From the NCBI RefSeq assembly GCF_003574295.1, contig NZ_BHGK01000001.1, positions 1 to 64,000 of the forward strand: a stretch of DNA of 64,000 nucleotides, given 5' to 3'. A program made the position numbers and the translations under genes. The notes under the pieces are model-generated. The model was not told the DNA's origin and searched no databases. It worked only from the letters and a program-made list of their open reading frames with translations. Position 1 is the first letter of the stretch. The number at the start of each line of letters is the position of its first letter. The DNA comes from Mediterraneibacter butyricigenes. GTDB lineage: Bacteria; Bacillota; Clostridia; Lachnospirales; Lachnospiraceae. Positions 7,086 through 15,867 of this stretch are shown in pieces.

Positions 7086-8636
7086 ATGGGCAAGTATGTA
7101 TGTGGTATTGATATCGGTACAACTGGTGTAAAGGTTATGATCTTCGGCCTTGATGGGACAGTAATGTCCAGTGCCTATACCGAATATCCCTGTACATTTC
7201 CACGTTCCGGCTGGGTAGAGCAGGACGGAGAAATGACATGGACCAAAACTTGTGAGACAAGCCGTCGGGCGATTGAAGAATCCGGTCTGGATCCGAAAGA
7301 AATTGTTGCAATCGGTCTTTCTACACAAAGATGTACCATCACACCGATCGATAAAGACGGAAATGCACTCTGTACGTCGATTTCCTGGCAGGATGCCCGA
7401 TCCTTCGAAGAAGTAGAAGAGATCAAACAGATCATCGGGGAAGAAGAATTCTATAAGATTACCGGAATGCCGGTAGGAACCCTTCTTCCGGTAACAGAGA
7501 TCATGTGGCTGAAGAAAAATCAGCCGGAACTGTACGAAAGAGCAGACCTCTTTGTACTGGATCAGGAAAGAATCCTTCATAAACTGGGAGTGGAAGGATA
7601 TTATGAAGACTGGTCCAACGGTTCCATGTACGGATTGATGGATATCAATAAGTTTGAGTGGGATCTGGAGCTGACCAAGAAGTTGGGCATCAACCCGAAG
7701 AAACTTCCGAAACTGGTTCCGTCCGGAAAGATCCTGGGAGAAGTTCCACCGTCAGTTTCTTATCTGACCGGTTTTGCAGAAGGAACGCTTCTGGTATCCG
7801 GTGGTGGAGATCAGCAGTGTGCCGGAATCGGTGCAGGCGCTATCAAGTCCGGTGTCATTGAAGTGGCAATGGGAACTTCCGGAGTAACCCTTGGTTATAT
7901 GGACAAACCGAATATGGATCCGACCATGGAAATGCCATGTTCTGCACATACAATCGCAGGAAAATGGGAGAGTGAAGGTCTTCAGAACGCGGCAGCCGCT
8001 TCCTATAAGTGGTTCAGAAATGAATTTGCTTATCAGGAGAATCTGGTAGCACAGGAAAAAGGCATGAGCGTTTATGATGTGATCAACGAAAAAATCGAAC
8101 AAGTAGATCCGGGATGTAACGGACTGATCTGTATTCCATATCTGGCAGGCTCAGCAGCACCTCACTGGGATCCGTTTGCAAGAGGAACCTTCATCGGATT
8201 TACTCTCGGACATACCAGAGAAGATATGGCAAGAGCCATCATGGAAGGTGTAACCTATGAGGCAAAAGAAATTATCGAAAAGATGATCGCCAATGGTATG
8301 GAAGTCAATGAGATCCTGTTAAACGGCGGCGGAGCAAAAGGCCCGGTATGGTGCCAGATTCAGGCAGATATGTATGGCAAGACCTGTACGACTCTGGATA
8401 TCGAAGAGGCAACCACACTTGGAGCAGCGATTCTTGCAGCTCTCGGAGCAGGATTGTTTGAGACGGTAGAAGAGGCAGTAGACAGAATGCTTCGTAAGAA
8501 AGAAGTCTACAACCCTAATATGAAGAATCATGAACTTTATAACCGTTACTTCCAGATTTACAAAGATGCCTATAAAGCACTCAGTGATGCAAACATTTAC
8601 GAGCGTCTGGTAAAACTGGCACTGGAAAATAAATAG
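7086..8636 (+). CDS. FGGY-family carbohydrate kinase (xylulokinase-like)
   Basis: FGGY kinases transfer the gamma-phosphate of ATP to a sugar or polyol. The 516-residue protein has the N-terminal ATPase motif CGIDIGTTGVKVMIF, the substrate region WQDAR near residue 100, GGGDQQCAGIGAGA near 240, YLAGSAAPHWDP around 350 and the C-terminal adenosine motif LLNGGGAKGPVWCQIQADMYG. The length suits xylulokinase or related pentulose and tetritol kinases; the substrate cannot be read from the sequence. The start at 7086 is chosen because AAAGGAGG lies nine bases upstream; an in-frame ATG at 7062 has none and would fall inside a hairpin. The dehydrogenase gene follows after 25 bases, so kinase, dehydrogenase and phosphatase form a tight operon. 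Confidence 0.9.
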   Translation: MGKYVCGIDIGTTGVKVMIFGLDGTVMSSAYTEYPCTFPRSGWVEQDGEMTWTKTCETSRRAIEESGLDPKEIVAIGLSTQRCTITPIDKDGNALCTSISWQDARSFEEVEEIKQIIGEEEFYKITGMPVGTLLPVTEIMWLKKNQPELYERADLFVLDQERILHKLGVEGYYEDWSNGSMYGLMDINKFEWDLELTKKLGINPKKLPKLVPSGKILGEVPPSVSYLTGFAEGTLLVSGGGDQQCAGIGAGAIKSGVIEVAMGTSGVTLGYMDKPNMDPTMEMPCSAHTIAGKWESEGLQNAAAASYKWFRNEFAYQENLVAQEKGMSVYDVINEKIEQVDPGCNGLICIPYLAGSAAPHWDPFARGTFIGFTLGHTREDMARAIMEGVTYEAKEIIEKMIANGMEVNEILLNGGGAKGPVWCQIQADMYGKTCTTLDIEEATTLGAAILAALGAGLFETVEEAVDRMLRKKEVYNPNMKNHELYNRYFQIYKDAYKALSDANIYERLVKLALENK

Positions 8637-8661
8637 TACATAACAGGAAGGGGCTGTTCTC

Positions 8662-10047
8662 ATGAAACTGATCGAGTATCCTATTAACGAACTGGCAACC
8701 ATTTCCCATCCATGCAGTTGCGGGAAGGTACATAAAGGTATGATCGACCATATCGCGATTGGAAAAGGCGCGCTCCGGAAACTTCCAGAATTTTTGAAAG
8801 AACAAAAGCTTCTGGATGGAAGTCCTCTGACAAAAGAGGATAAGCTTCTGATCGTATCGGATGTGAATACCTGGAAGGTTGCCGGAGAAACAGTCTTTCA
8901 TATGCTGGAAGAGGAAGGATATCCGGTAGAGCATTATATTTATCCTTATGAAAAAATGCATACGGAGGAAGGTCACATCAAGGAACTGAATGATCATTTT
9001 CCGGAAGGAATCAAGATGATGATCGCAGTTGGTTCCGGAACGATGAATGATATTACCAGATATATTTCGTTCCATCGACACATGCCGTATTATATTATCG
9101 GAACAGCACCTTCTATGGATGGTTATGCATCGGATGTTTCGCCGGTGATCATCGACAACTTAAAGCGTTCTCTTCCGGGACAATGCGCCAGCGGAATCAT
9201 CGGCGATACAGATATTCTGGCAACCGCACCGGAGAAGATGATCGCAGCAGGTGTAGGCGATATTATGGCGAAGTTCCTGGATATCAATGACTGGAAGCTG
9301 TCCCATATCATCAACGGAGAAGAATATTGTGAGGAAGTGGCAGACCTGATGCTTTTGTCGGCACAGAAAACCGTGCAGAATATTGAAGGACTGAAAAAAC
9401 GCGAATCGAAAGCTTTACAGGATCTGATGGAAGCCTTGGTTTTAAGCGGAATCGCAATGTCCTATGTCAATACCTCAAGACCGGGATCGGCTGCAGAACA
9501 TTCTATGGCACATGTCATGGAGATGACGTCTCTTTTGAACGGAGAATACGGAGAACTCCATGGAACGTGTGTGGGAATGGCAACCTGCATCATCACCAGA
9601 CTGTATGAAAAATTCCTGGAACGTCCAATCGACTACGAGGCGGCTGCAAAGAAAGCAGAAGCATTTGATTATGACGCATGGGTAAAAGAAATTCGTCGTG
9701 TCTTCACATCCGCTGCGGATCCGATCATTAAACTGTATGAAAAAGAAAAACGGAATGATCCGGATAACGTAAAGGACAGACTGAAAAGAATCAAAGAGCA
9801 TGAATCTGAGATTTTATCGGTGATTCGTGGTACAATGGATCAGGCAAAACTGGCAGAACCGTGTATCCGCGGTCTGAACGGCTGGACGACAGCAGTGCCT
9901 TTTGGTTTTACCAGAGAGCATATGAAAGATATCACCATATATTCCAAAGAACAGAGAGACCGGTATGCGGCTATCCAGTTCTTATATGAAGTAGGCGAAC
10001 TGGATGAACTTCTGGAGGAGGTTCTGGACGAGGACTACGGAAAATAA
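8662..10047 (+). CDS. sn-glycerol-1-phosphate dehydrogenase (EgsA/AraM) family protein
   Basis: This family of metal-dependent, NAD(P)-using dehydrogenases interconverts dihydroxyacetone phosphate and sn-glycerol-1-phosphate. The B. subtilis AraM enzyme and archaeal G1P dehydrogenases are the known members. The 461-residue protein shows the nucleotide loop GSGTMNDITRY (from residue 124), TAPSMDGYASDVSP (about 150), GVGDIMAKFLD, and the metal-binding AEHSMAHVMEM segment near 280 with a later ELHGTCVG histidine. It is somewhat longer than typical AraM (about 400). Its place between a sugar kinase and a phosphatase suggests it oxidises or reduces a phosphorylated polyol or ketose made by the kinase; G1P itself is one candidate. 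Confidence 0.88.
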   Translation: MKLIEYPINELATISHPCSCGKVHKGMIDHIAIGKGALRKLPEFLKEQKLLDGSPLTKEDKLLIVSDVNTWKVAGETVFHMLEEEGYPVEHYIYPYEKMHTEEGHIKELNDHFPEGIKMMIAVGSGTMNDITRYISFHRHMPYYIIGTAPSMDGYASDVSPVIIDNLKRSLPGQCASGIIGDTDILATAPEKMIAAGVGDIMAKFLDINDWKLSHIINGEEYCEEVADLMLLSAQKTVQNIEGLKKRESKALQDLMEALVLSGIAMSYVNTSRPGSAAEHSMAHVMEMTSLLNGEYGELHGTCVGMATCIITRLYEKFLERPIDYEAAAKKAEAFDYDAWVKEIRRVFTSAADPIIKLYEKEKRNDPDNVKDRLKRIKEHESEILSVIRGTMDQAKLAEPCIRGLNGWTTAVPFGFTREHMKDITIYSKEQRDRYAAIQFLYEVGELDELLEEVLDEDYGK

Positions 10048-10069
10048 ATAACAGCAGGAGGAACACGAT

Positions 10070-10864
10070 ATGAGTCTTTCAAAGGAAGAAGCTTTAAAAG
10101 ATGTGAAATTATTTGTACTGGATATGGATGGAACCTTTTATCTGGGAGACCGGATCATAGACGGGGCATTGGATTTTATCCATAAGGTTGAGGATACAGG
10201 ACGAAAATTTCTGTTTTTCACCAATAATGCCTCCCGTGTTTCTTCTTTCTATAAACAGAAATTAGCAAAGATGGGGCTGGAAGTGGATGAATCTGACGTG
10301 GTAACGGCCGGCGATGTAACCATTGAGTTTATCAAAAGCTTTTATCCGGGAAAACGGATCTATTTGAATGGAACGCCTCTGTTGGAGCAAAGTTTTCTGG
10401 ATGCGGGGATCAACCTGGTACAGGAAGATCCGGACGTAGTGATTCAGAGCTTCGACAAGACACTGACTTATGAAAAACTGGAAAAAATCTGTACGTTTGT
10501 GAGAAACGGAGTTCCGTTTTTAGCAACGCATATGGACACAAACTGTCCGACAGAAGACGGATTTATTCCGGACTGCGGTGCCATGTGTGACCTGATCATT
10601 TCCTCTACGGGGGTGAAACCAAGATTTCTCGGAAAGCCCTGCAAGGAAACCATGGATATGGTTCTGAAAATTACCGGTTATTCCAAAGAGGAGATCGCAT
10701 TTGTAGGAGATCGGATTTACACAGACGTAGCCACAGGTGTGAACAATGGGGCAAAAGGCTTTCTGGTACTGACCGGAGAGGCGGATATGCAGACGGTTGT
10801 AGAATCTGATGTAGAACCGACCTGTATCTATGACTCGCTCTATGAGATGTCAAAATATCTGTAA
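10070..10864 (+). CDS. HAD-IIA (NagD-like) phosphatase
   Basis: The 264-residue protein has all HAD motifs: I FVLDMDGTFYLG (Asp18, Asp20), II FFTNNAS near residue 46, III a lysine in LGKPCKE near 190, and IV FVGDRIYTDVATG. The cap inserted between motifs II and III is of the IIA type seen in NagD and phosphoglycolate phosphatases. It should dephosphorylate a small sugar or polyol phosphate in the cytosol. It is the last gene of the kinase-dehydrogenase-phosphatase operon (22-base spacing, AGGAGGAA site). The kinase-then-phosphatase logic recalls the methionine salvage route, where an RLP product is dephosphorylated by a HAD enzyme, but the components here are not homologous one for one. Confidence 0.9.
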   Translation: MSLSKEEALKDVKLFVLDMDGTFYLGDRIIDGALDFIHKVEDTGRKFLFFTNNASRVSSFYKQKLAKMGLEVDESDVVTAGDVTIEFIKSFYPGKRIYLNGTPLLEQSFLDAGINLVQEDPDVVIQSFDKTLTYEKLEKICTFVRNGVPFLATHMDTNCPTEDGFIPDCGAMCDLIISSTGVKPRFLGKPCKETMDMVLKITGYSKEEIAFVGDRIYTDVATGVNNGAKGFLVLTGEADMQTVVESDVEPTCIYDSLYEMSKYL

Positions 10865-10894
10865 GTACTCCATCGTAAGACGAAAATCATATCA

Positions 10895-10921
10895 CATATT
10901 TTAAAATGCCATGCATATACT
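10895..10921 (+). promoter_or_regulatory. Possible sigma-E sporulation promoter for yqfC
   Basis: CATATT (10895-10900) and CATATACT (10914-10921) are 13 bases apart, resembling the mother-cell sigma-E consensus (ATATT and CATACA-T). yqfC and yqfD homologues in Bacillus are sigma-E genes, which supports the reading. A long imperfect hairpin (10904-10947, ATGCCAT with ATGGCAT arms) overlaps it. Confidence 0.35.
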
Positions 10922-10934
10922 CTCATAAAGGGAT

Positions 10935-11240
10935 ATGTATGGCATTTATATTATGAGACATTCATTGCAAAACGGACTGGAACAGGCAAAAAATCATATT
11001 GCAGACAGTGCACAGATCCCAAAAGATGTATCTATGGGAATGCCGATCCTGACGATAACCGGAGATTCGGAACTGTGTGTAGAAAATTATCGCAGAATCT
11101 TAGAATATACATCGGAACGGATCCGGATCCAGACAAGAACCGGATATATTAAAATTGACGGGAACCGTCTTACTATCATTTATTATTCCAATGATGATAT
11201 GAAGATTATCGGGAAAATCGGTACCATTGAATATCAATAA
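10935..11240 (+). CDS. yqfC: Sporulation protein YqfC
   Basis: A 95-101 residue protein of the YabP/YqfC family: MGMPILTITGDSELCVENYRRILEY followed by RIQTRTGYIKIDGNRLTIIYYSNDDMKIIGKIGTIEYQ is the characteristic beta-rich domain. YqfC is made in the mother cell during spore formation; its biochemical role is unknown. It is followed by yqfD, the order conserved across endospore formers. The start is uncertain: ATG at 10935 has an AAAGGG block unusually close, and ATG at 10953 (MRHSLQ) has no clear site. A sigma-E-like promoter sits just upstream. Confidence 0.85.
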   Translation: MYGIYIMRHSLQNGLEQAKNHIADSAQIPKDVSMGMPILTITGDSELCVENYRRILEYTSERIRIQTRTGYIKIDGNRLTIIYYSNDDMKIIGKIGTIEYQ

Positions 11241-11261
11241 ATTCTAAGTGTTGCTTCGGGT

Positions 11262-11284
11262 AAAAAGGTTCACGAAACCTTTTG
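11262..11284 (+). other. Hairpin in the yqfC-yqfD gap
   Basis: AAAAAGGTT (11262-11270) and AACCTTTTG (11276-11284) form a stem over CACGA. It sits between the two sporulation genes, right before the possible yqfD starts, and has no T tract. It may limit translation or mRNA decay between them. Its loop sequence repeats a motif seen upstream of the RLP gene. Confidence 0.4.
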
Positions 11285-11293
11285 GTTGTATGC

Positions 11294-12610
11294 ATGGAAA
11301 GGAGTAGAAAGGGAAAAGCGTTGTTTCGTTTGGGAAGACAGTATTTCAGGGGATATCTGAAAATTCGGATCACCGGGTATTCGCCGGAACGGTTTCTGAA
11401 CCTGTGCCATTATCATCAGATTCGGATCTGGGGAATTATGCCGAAAGATGGAGGATATGAGCTGTATCTTTCGCTGACAGATCTATACCGGTTGAAGCCG
11501 ATTCTGAGAAAATCAGGAACACATTTCAAGATGATCCGGCGCTATGGATTTCCGTTCTTTCTGGCGGAGAGTCAAAAGAGGATCCCTTATTTTGCCGGAG
11601 GAATCCTGTGTGTGTTGCTGATATTTTTTTATACCTGTTTTGTATGGCAGATTAAGATTTCCGGGACACACAGTTATTCGGAAGAGGAAATTCGCCGCTT
11701 CTTATGGGAACATAAGGTTTCGGTAGGAAGTCTGAACCGCAGAATCGACTGTAAAGCGACGGATCTGCTGCTTCGCAATGCGTTTGACCGGATTGTCTGG
11801 GTTACAACTTCCATAGAAGGCGGCTGTCTGAAGGTTCAGATCCGGGAAAAGGAAGAACAGTTGGAAGTGATCGGAAATTCGGATTCTGTTTCAGAAGACG
11901 GTTCAAAAGATGCGGGTGATGAGACGCAGGATGCAATGGATCTGGTAGCAGCAAAAGACGGAACCATCACAGAGATCATTACAAGAAATGGGGTTCCGCT
12001 TGTAAAGGCAGGGGATTCGGTGAAAAAAGGTCAGATCCTTGTTTCCGGTCAGATTCCGATTTACAATGATTCGAAAGAAATTATCGCCTACGAAGCCTGT
12101 CAGGCTGACGCGGATATTCTGGCAAAAACTACGCTGGATTATGCTGATAGTCTTTCACTTGCTTATCAGTGGAAAGACTATGAAAAAAAGAGTGCGCTTC
12201 CGGTGTTCTTTCTTCAGATAAACGGGATGAGAATCCAGAGCGGGAAGATTAAAAGAAATCAGAAGAAGATGGAAGTGTTTTCCACGGAACGGACATTTGG
12301 GGAAGATACCATCTTTCCCATAACCTGCGGAAAAATCATTCGTCAAAAGTATACGCAGAAAGAGAAGAAGTATTCCAGGGAAGAACTGCAAAAAATCTTA
12401 ACAGAAAGATTTCAGGAGTTTCGGGAGGGCACCGAAAAAAAAGGGGTTCAAATTACGGGAAATAGTGTTAAAATACACATAGGCGAAAATCAGGCGACCG
12501 CACGGGGAACCGTCCGGATGACGGAACCAATCGGGGAACGATCGCCCAGCCATATTCTTACACTGGAAGAAAGGAACGAAACCAATGAGTCTTTCGGAAA
12601 CAATGATTGA
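11294..12610 (+). CDS. yqfD: Sporulation protein YqfD
   Basis: YqfD is a mother-cell membrane protein needed for efficient sporulation. The protein (about 438 residues) has the family's N-terminal module (RITGYSPERFLNLCHYHQIRIWGI) and a transmembrane segment near residues 100-120 (ILCVLLIFFYTCFVW). Beyond it lies a POTRA-like stretch (ISGTHSYSEEEIRRFL) and a C-terminal domain with AKDGTITEIITRNGVPLVKAGD. The start is unsettled. ATG 11294 lacks a ribosome site. TTG 11321 has AAAGGG at a good distance and gives an N-terminus (FRLGRQYFRGYLKIRI) closer to the family. TTG 11282 is also possible. The 3' end overlaps phoH by 26 bases. Confidence 0.9.
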   Translation: MERSRKGKALFRLGRQYFRGYLKIRITGYSPERFLNLCHYHQIRIWGIMPKDGGYELYLSLTDLYRLKPILRKSGTHFKMIRRYGFPFFLAESQKRIPYFAGGILCVLLIFFYTCFVWQIKISGTHSYSEEEIRRFLWEHKVSVGSLNRRIDCKATDLLLRNAFDRIVWVTTSIEGGCLKVQIREKEEQLEVIGNSDSVSEDGSKDAGDETQDAMDLVAAKDGTITEIITRNGVPLVKAGDSVKKGQILVSGQIPIYNDSKEIIAYEACQADADILAKTTLDYADSLSLAYQWKDYEKKSALPVFFLQINGMRIQSGKIKRNQKKMEVFSTERTFGEDTIFPITCGKIIRQKYTQKEKKYSREELQKILTERFQEFREGTEKKGVQITGNSVKIHIGENQATARGTVRMTEPIGERSPSHILTLEERNETNESFGNND

Positions 12611-13586
12611 AATACCTGCAGAACATGAAAAAAATGTGTTTGGGCAGTTTGATGCATATGCAAAAAAATTAGAGCGGACGTTTCACGTCACGTTGATTGC
12701 ACGGGATGGAGTAGTCAAACTTCTTGGTGAGGCTTCCTGCGTAGATCAGGTGGTGCGGATCTTAAAACAACTGCTTTCCCTTTCGGAACGGGGAAATACC
12801 ATTACCGAACAAAACGTAGATTATGCGATTTCTCTGGTCTATGATGACAGAGAATCCGATCTGGTAGAGATCGACAAGGATCTGATCTGTCATACCTTAC
12901 AGGGAAAACCGATCAAACCCAAAACACTGGGACAGAAGAAATACGTGGATGCGATCCGCGAGAAAATGATTACCTTTGGACTTGGTCCTGCCGGAACCGG
13001 AAAGACGTATCTGGCGATGGCGATGGCGATCACTGCATTTAAACGAAATGAAGTCAACCGAATCATTCTGACAAGACCTGCAATTGAAGCCGGAGAAAAA
13101 TTAGGCTTTCTTCCGGGAGACCTTCAGAGTAAAATCGACCCTTATCTGAGGCCTTTATATGATGCGTTATATGAGATCATGGGTGCGGACAGTTTCCTGA
13201 AGAATTCTGAAAAAGGGTTGATTGAGGTGGCACCGCTGGCATATATGCGCGGACGGACCCTTGACAATGCTTTTATCATTCTGGATGAGGCACAGAATAC
13301 CACACCGGCACAGATGAAAATGTTCCTGACCCGTATTGGGTTTGGATCTAAAGTAGTGATCACCGGAGACTCTTCCCAGAAGGATCTCCCTTCCGGCACG
13401 GTATCGGGACTGGATGTGGCAGTCAAAGTCATTCGCAACATCGACGATATTGCGATCTGTACTCTGACAAATAAGGATGTAGTCCGTCATCCTCTGGTTC
13501 AGAAGATTGTAAAGGCCTATGAAGATTATGAAAAGAAATCCAATCGTACCAAAGAACGGAATTATACGAGAAAGAGGTCATCATGA
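12585..13586 (+). CDS. phoH: PhoH family ATPase
   Basis: PhoH-type proteins are P-loop ATPases linked to RNA metabolism and often encoded beside ybeY, as here. The 333-residue protein has an N-terminal RNA-binding-like region (about 1-110), then KTLGQKKYVDAI, Walker A GPAGTGKTYLA near residue 133 and Walker B FIILDEAQN near 230, followed by ITGDSSQKDLP. The start overlaps the end of yqfD by 26 bases; an AAAGGAA site inside yqfD supports ATG 12585 over a second ATG at 12603. The stop overlaps the start of ybeY (ATGA), indicating translational coupling. Confidence 0.93.
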   Translation: MSLSETMIEIPAEHEKNVFGQFDAYAKKLERTFHVTLIARDGVVKLLGEASCVDQVVRILKQLLSLSERGNTITEQNVDYAISLVYDDRESDLVEIDKDLICHTLQGKPIKPKTLGQKKYVDAIREKMITFGLGPAGTGKTYLAMAMAITAFKRNEVNRIILTRPAIEAGEKLGFLPGDLQSKIDPYLRPLYDALYEIMGADSFLKNSEKGLIEVAPLAYMRGRTLDNAFIILDEAQNTTPAQMKMFLTRIGFGSKVVITGDSSQKDLPSGTVSGLDVAVKVIRNIDDIAICTLTNKDVVRHPLVQKIVKAYEDYEKKSNRTKERNYTRKRSS

Positions 13587-14086
13587 GTTTATATATAGAA
13601 GAAGAAAGTATGGATATCAGACTGGATATTGACTGTCGTCAGATTGCAGAGACTGTGATAAACGGGGTATTGGATGATCTGCAATGTCCTTATGAGGCGG
13701 AAGTCAACCTGTTATTAACCGATGATGAGATGATTCGTGAGATGAACAAAGAATACCGGCAAATTGATCGTTCTACTGATGTTCTGTCATTTCCCATGCT
13801 TCCGTTTTCCCGGGCAGAAGGGATCGGAATGGAACAGTTGGAGGAATTGAATGACTGTTTTCACCCGGAGACAGGAGAACTGATGCTGGGAGATATCGTG
13901 ATCTCAAAAGAACATGTTCTGAAGCAGGCAGAGGCTTATGGCCACTCGGTAACGCGCGAATTTGCTTTCCTTATTGCACATAGTATGTTACACTTATTTG
14001 GTTATGACCATATGGAAGAGGCAGAACGTCTGGAAATGGAAGCAAAGCAGCGGGAAATTCTGGACAACTTAAATATCACCAGATAG
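13583..14086 (+). CDS. ybeY: Endoribonuclease YbeY (rRNA maturation factor)
   Basis: YbeY is a zinc-dependent single-strand RNase needed for 16S rRNA 3' end processing and ribosome quality control. The signature HSMLHLFGYDHM near residues 135-146 provides the three metal-binding histidines (HxxxHxxxxxH). Further family marks are REMNKEYRQIDRSTDVLSFP near 55 and the LGDIVISKEHV strand. Its 167 residues match the family. Translation is likely coupled to phoH by a 4-base overlap. No era or dgkA gene follows, unlike in Bacillus. Confidence 0.95.
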   Translation: MSLYIEEESMDIRLDIDCRQIAETVINGVLDDLQCPYEAEVNLLLTDDEMIREMNKEYRQIDRSTDVLSFPMLPFSRAEGIGMEQLEELNDCFHPETGELMLGDIVISKEHVLKQAEAYGHSVTREFAFLIAHSMLHLFGYDHMEEAERLEMEAKQREILDNLNITR

Positions 14087-14156
14087 AATTTTGCTGAGTT
14101 TCGGACAATAAAAGAGCGTATTCTCTTTTGAATCTTTATAAAACTTGGAGGTTTTT

Positions 14157-15815
14157 ATGGCTTCATCACAAAAGAAAAAACAAAAAAGCGGGGATTTTCT
14201 GATCCAGGGAGCGATTCTGGCATCTGCCGGAATGATTACTCGCATCATCGGAATCGCTTACCGTGTTCCGCTGACGTATATCGTCGGCGATGAAGGAATG
14301 GGATTTTACGGATATGCCTTTGAGGTTTACAGTATCGCGCTGCTTTTATCTTCTTACAGTCTTCCACTTGCTGTTTCAAAGCTTGTTTCGGCGCGTATGG
14401 CAAAAGGAGAGAAGCGCAATGCGATCCGTGTATTTTTATGTGCACTGGTATTTGCCTGTGCCGTAGGACTCCTGATCAGTCTGATCATTGGATTTGGTGC
14501 GGGAGGAATCTCTACCTATCTCATGTCAGCACCGTTCAGTCGTTATGCACTGCGGGTGCTGGCTCCTGGACTGTTCATTGTGGCGATTATGGGGGTAATC
14601 CGCGGATATTTTCAGGGAATGGGAACCATGCTTCCCACCGCAGTTTCCCAGATCATTGAACAGATTGTCAATGCGATCGTCAGTCTGATGGCGGCCAGTT
14701 ATCTGCTGAAAGTGGGAACAGCGATCGCAAAAGCCAGGAAGAACGATCTTTACGGTCCGGCTTATGCAGCCGCCGGAGGGACTCTTGGAACCGTAGTGGG
14801 TGCCTTTGGTGGTCTGATCTTTTTAGTCTTTGTTCTGGCCTGCTATCGCAAGACAATGAAACGGCAGCTTCGTCCGGATCCGATTCATGAAGACGAATCC
14901 TACGAGACGATTGTAAAGATCATGTTATTTACGATTGCTCCGGTTATTTTAAGTACTGCGATCTATAACATCAGTCAGGTGCTGGATCAGTTACTCTTCA
15001 GCCATATTATGGCAGCTCAGGGTTATGCAGAATCCAAATATGTAGCATTGCTGGGAATCTTTACCGGAAAATATAACACGTTGATTAATGTGCCGCTGGC
15101 TATGGCCAATGCGCTGGGAGCATCTGTGATCCCAAGTCTGACAGCGGCAGTATCTGTGGGAGACAGAGAACAGATTCACAAAAAGATCCAGTTGACGATT
15201 CGGTTTGCCATGCTGGTTGCAATCCCAAGTTTTATGGGATATGTTGTGATCGCATCCCCAATCATGCAGCTCTTGTATGGTGACGCGAGGAAGACACCGG
15301 CTTATATGCTGACGATCGGTGCAATTACGGTAGTCTTTTACTGTCTGTCTACGGTATCCAATGCAATCCTTCAGGGATTGAACCGTATGACTACACCGGT
15401 AAAAAATGCAGCCATGTCTCTCGGAATCCATATTGTGGCACTGCTGATTATGATGATTTTCCTGAAATGGAATATTTACGCCATCGTAGTTGCCAACATT
15501 ATCTTTTCGCTGAGTATGTGTATTCTCAATGCCAGAGCAATCTATCAGGCATGCGGATATCGCCAGGAATATGAACAGACCTTTATACGTCCGTTCCTCG
15601 CTTCTGCAATCATGGGAATTGTAACCCTCCTGGTACACAAGCTGTTTGACCTGATAATTGGTGGCAGAATCGCAACGATTCTGGCGATTCTGATCGCAAT
15701 TACCGTTTACGCTGTCAGCGTATTAAAACTGAAAGTCCTGACAGAAGCAGAGATACGGTCCATGCCGAAGGGAACGACGATTCTGAACCTGTGTAAGAAA
15801 GCACATCTGTTGTAG
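14157..15815 (+). CDS. Polysaccharide/lipid flippase of the SpoVB/MurJ-like MOP superfamily
   Basis: A 552-residue membrane protein with about 14 predicted helices, starting with GAILASAGMITRIIGIAYRVPLTYIVGDEGMGFYGYAFEVYSIAL. That opening is the pattern of stage V sporulation protein B and related lipid-linked oligosaccharide flippases. Members move lipid II or polysaccharide precursors across the membrane; SpoVB acts in spore cortex synthesis. Which role applies here cannot be told. The start at 14157 is preceded by TTGGAGG; an upstream in-frame TTG at 14145 lies inside that site and is rejected. Confidence 0.85.
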   Translation: MASSQKKKQKSGDFLIQGAILASAGMITRIIGIAYRVPLTYIVGDEGMGFYGYAFEVYSIALLLSSYSLPLAVSKLVSARMAKGEKRNAIRVFLCALVFACAVGLLISLIIGFGAGGISTYLMSAPFSRYALRVLAPGLFIVAIMGVIRGYFQGMGTMLPTAVSQIIEQIVNAIVSLMAASYLLKVGTAIAKARKNDLYGPAYAAAGGTLGTVVGAFGGLIFLVFVLACYRKTMKRQLRPDPIHEDESYETIVKIMLFTIAPVILSTAIYNISQVLDQLLFSHIMAAQGYAESKYVALLGIFTGKYNTLINVPLAMANALGASVIPSLTAAVSVGDREQIHKKIQLTIRFAMLVAIPSFMGYVVIASPIMQLLYGDARKTPAYMLTIGAITVVFYCLSTVSNAILQGLNRMTTPVKNAAMSLGIHIVALLIMMIFLKWNIYAIVVANIIFSLSMCILNARAIYQACGYRQEYEQTFIRPFLASAIMGIVTLLVHKLFDLIIGGRIATILAILIAITVYAVSVLKLKVLTEAEIRSMPKGTTILNLCKKAHLL

Positions 15816-15867
15816 GTGTATAAAAATCCGTCAAAAAGGCCAATACTGTAAAAAAAGGAGTTATGCT

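Noticed and set aside
14109-14128. Hairpin AAAAGAG/CTCTTTT between ybeY and the flippase gene as a terminator
   Set aside because: Only seven AT-rich pairs and no T tract after the stem.
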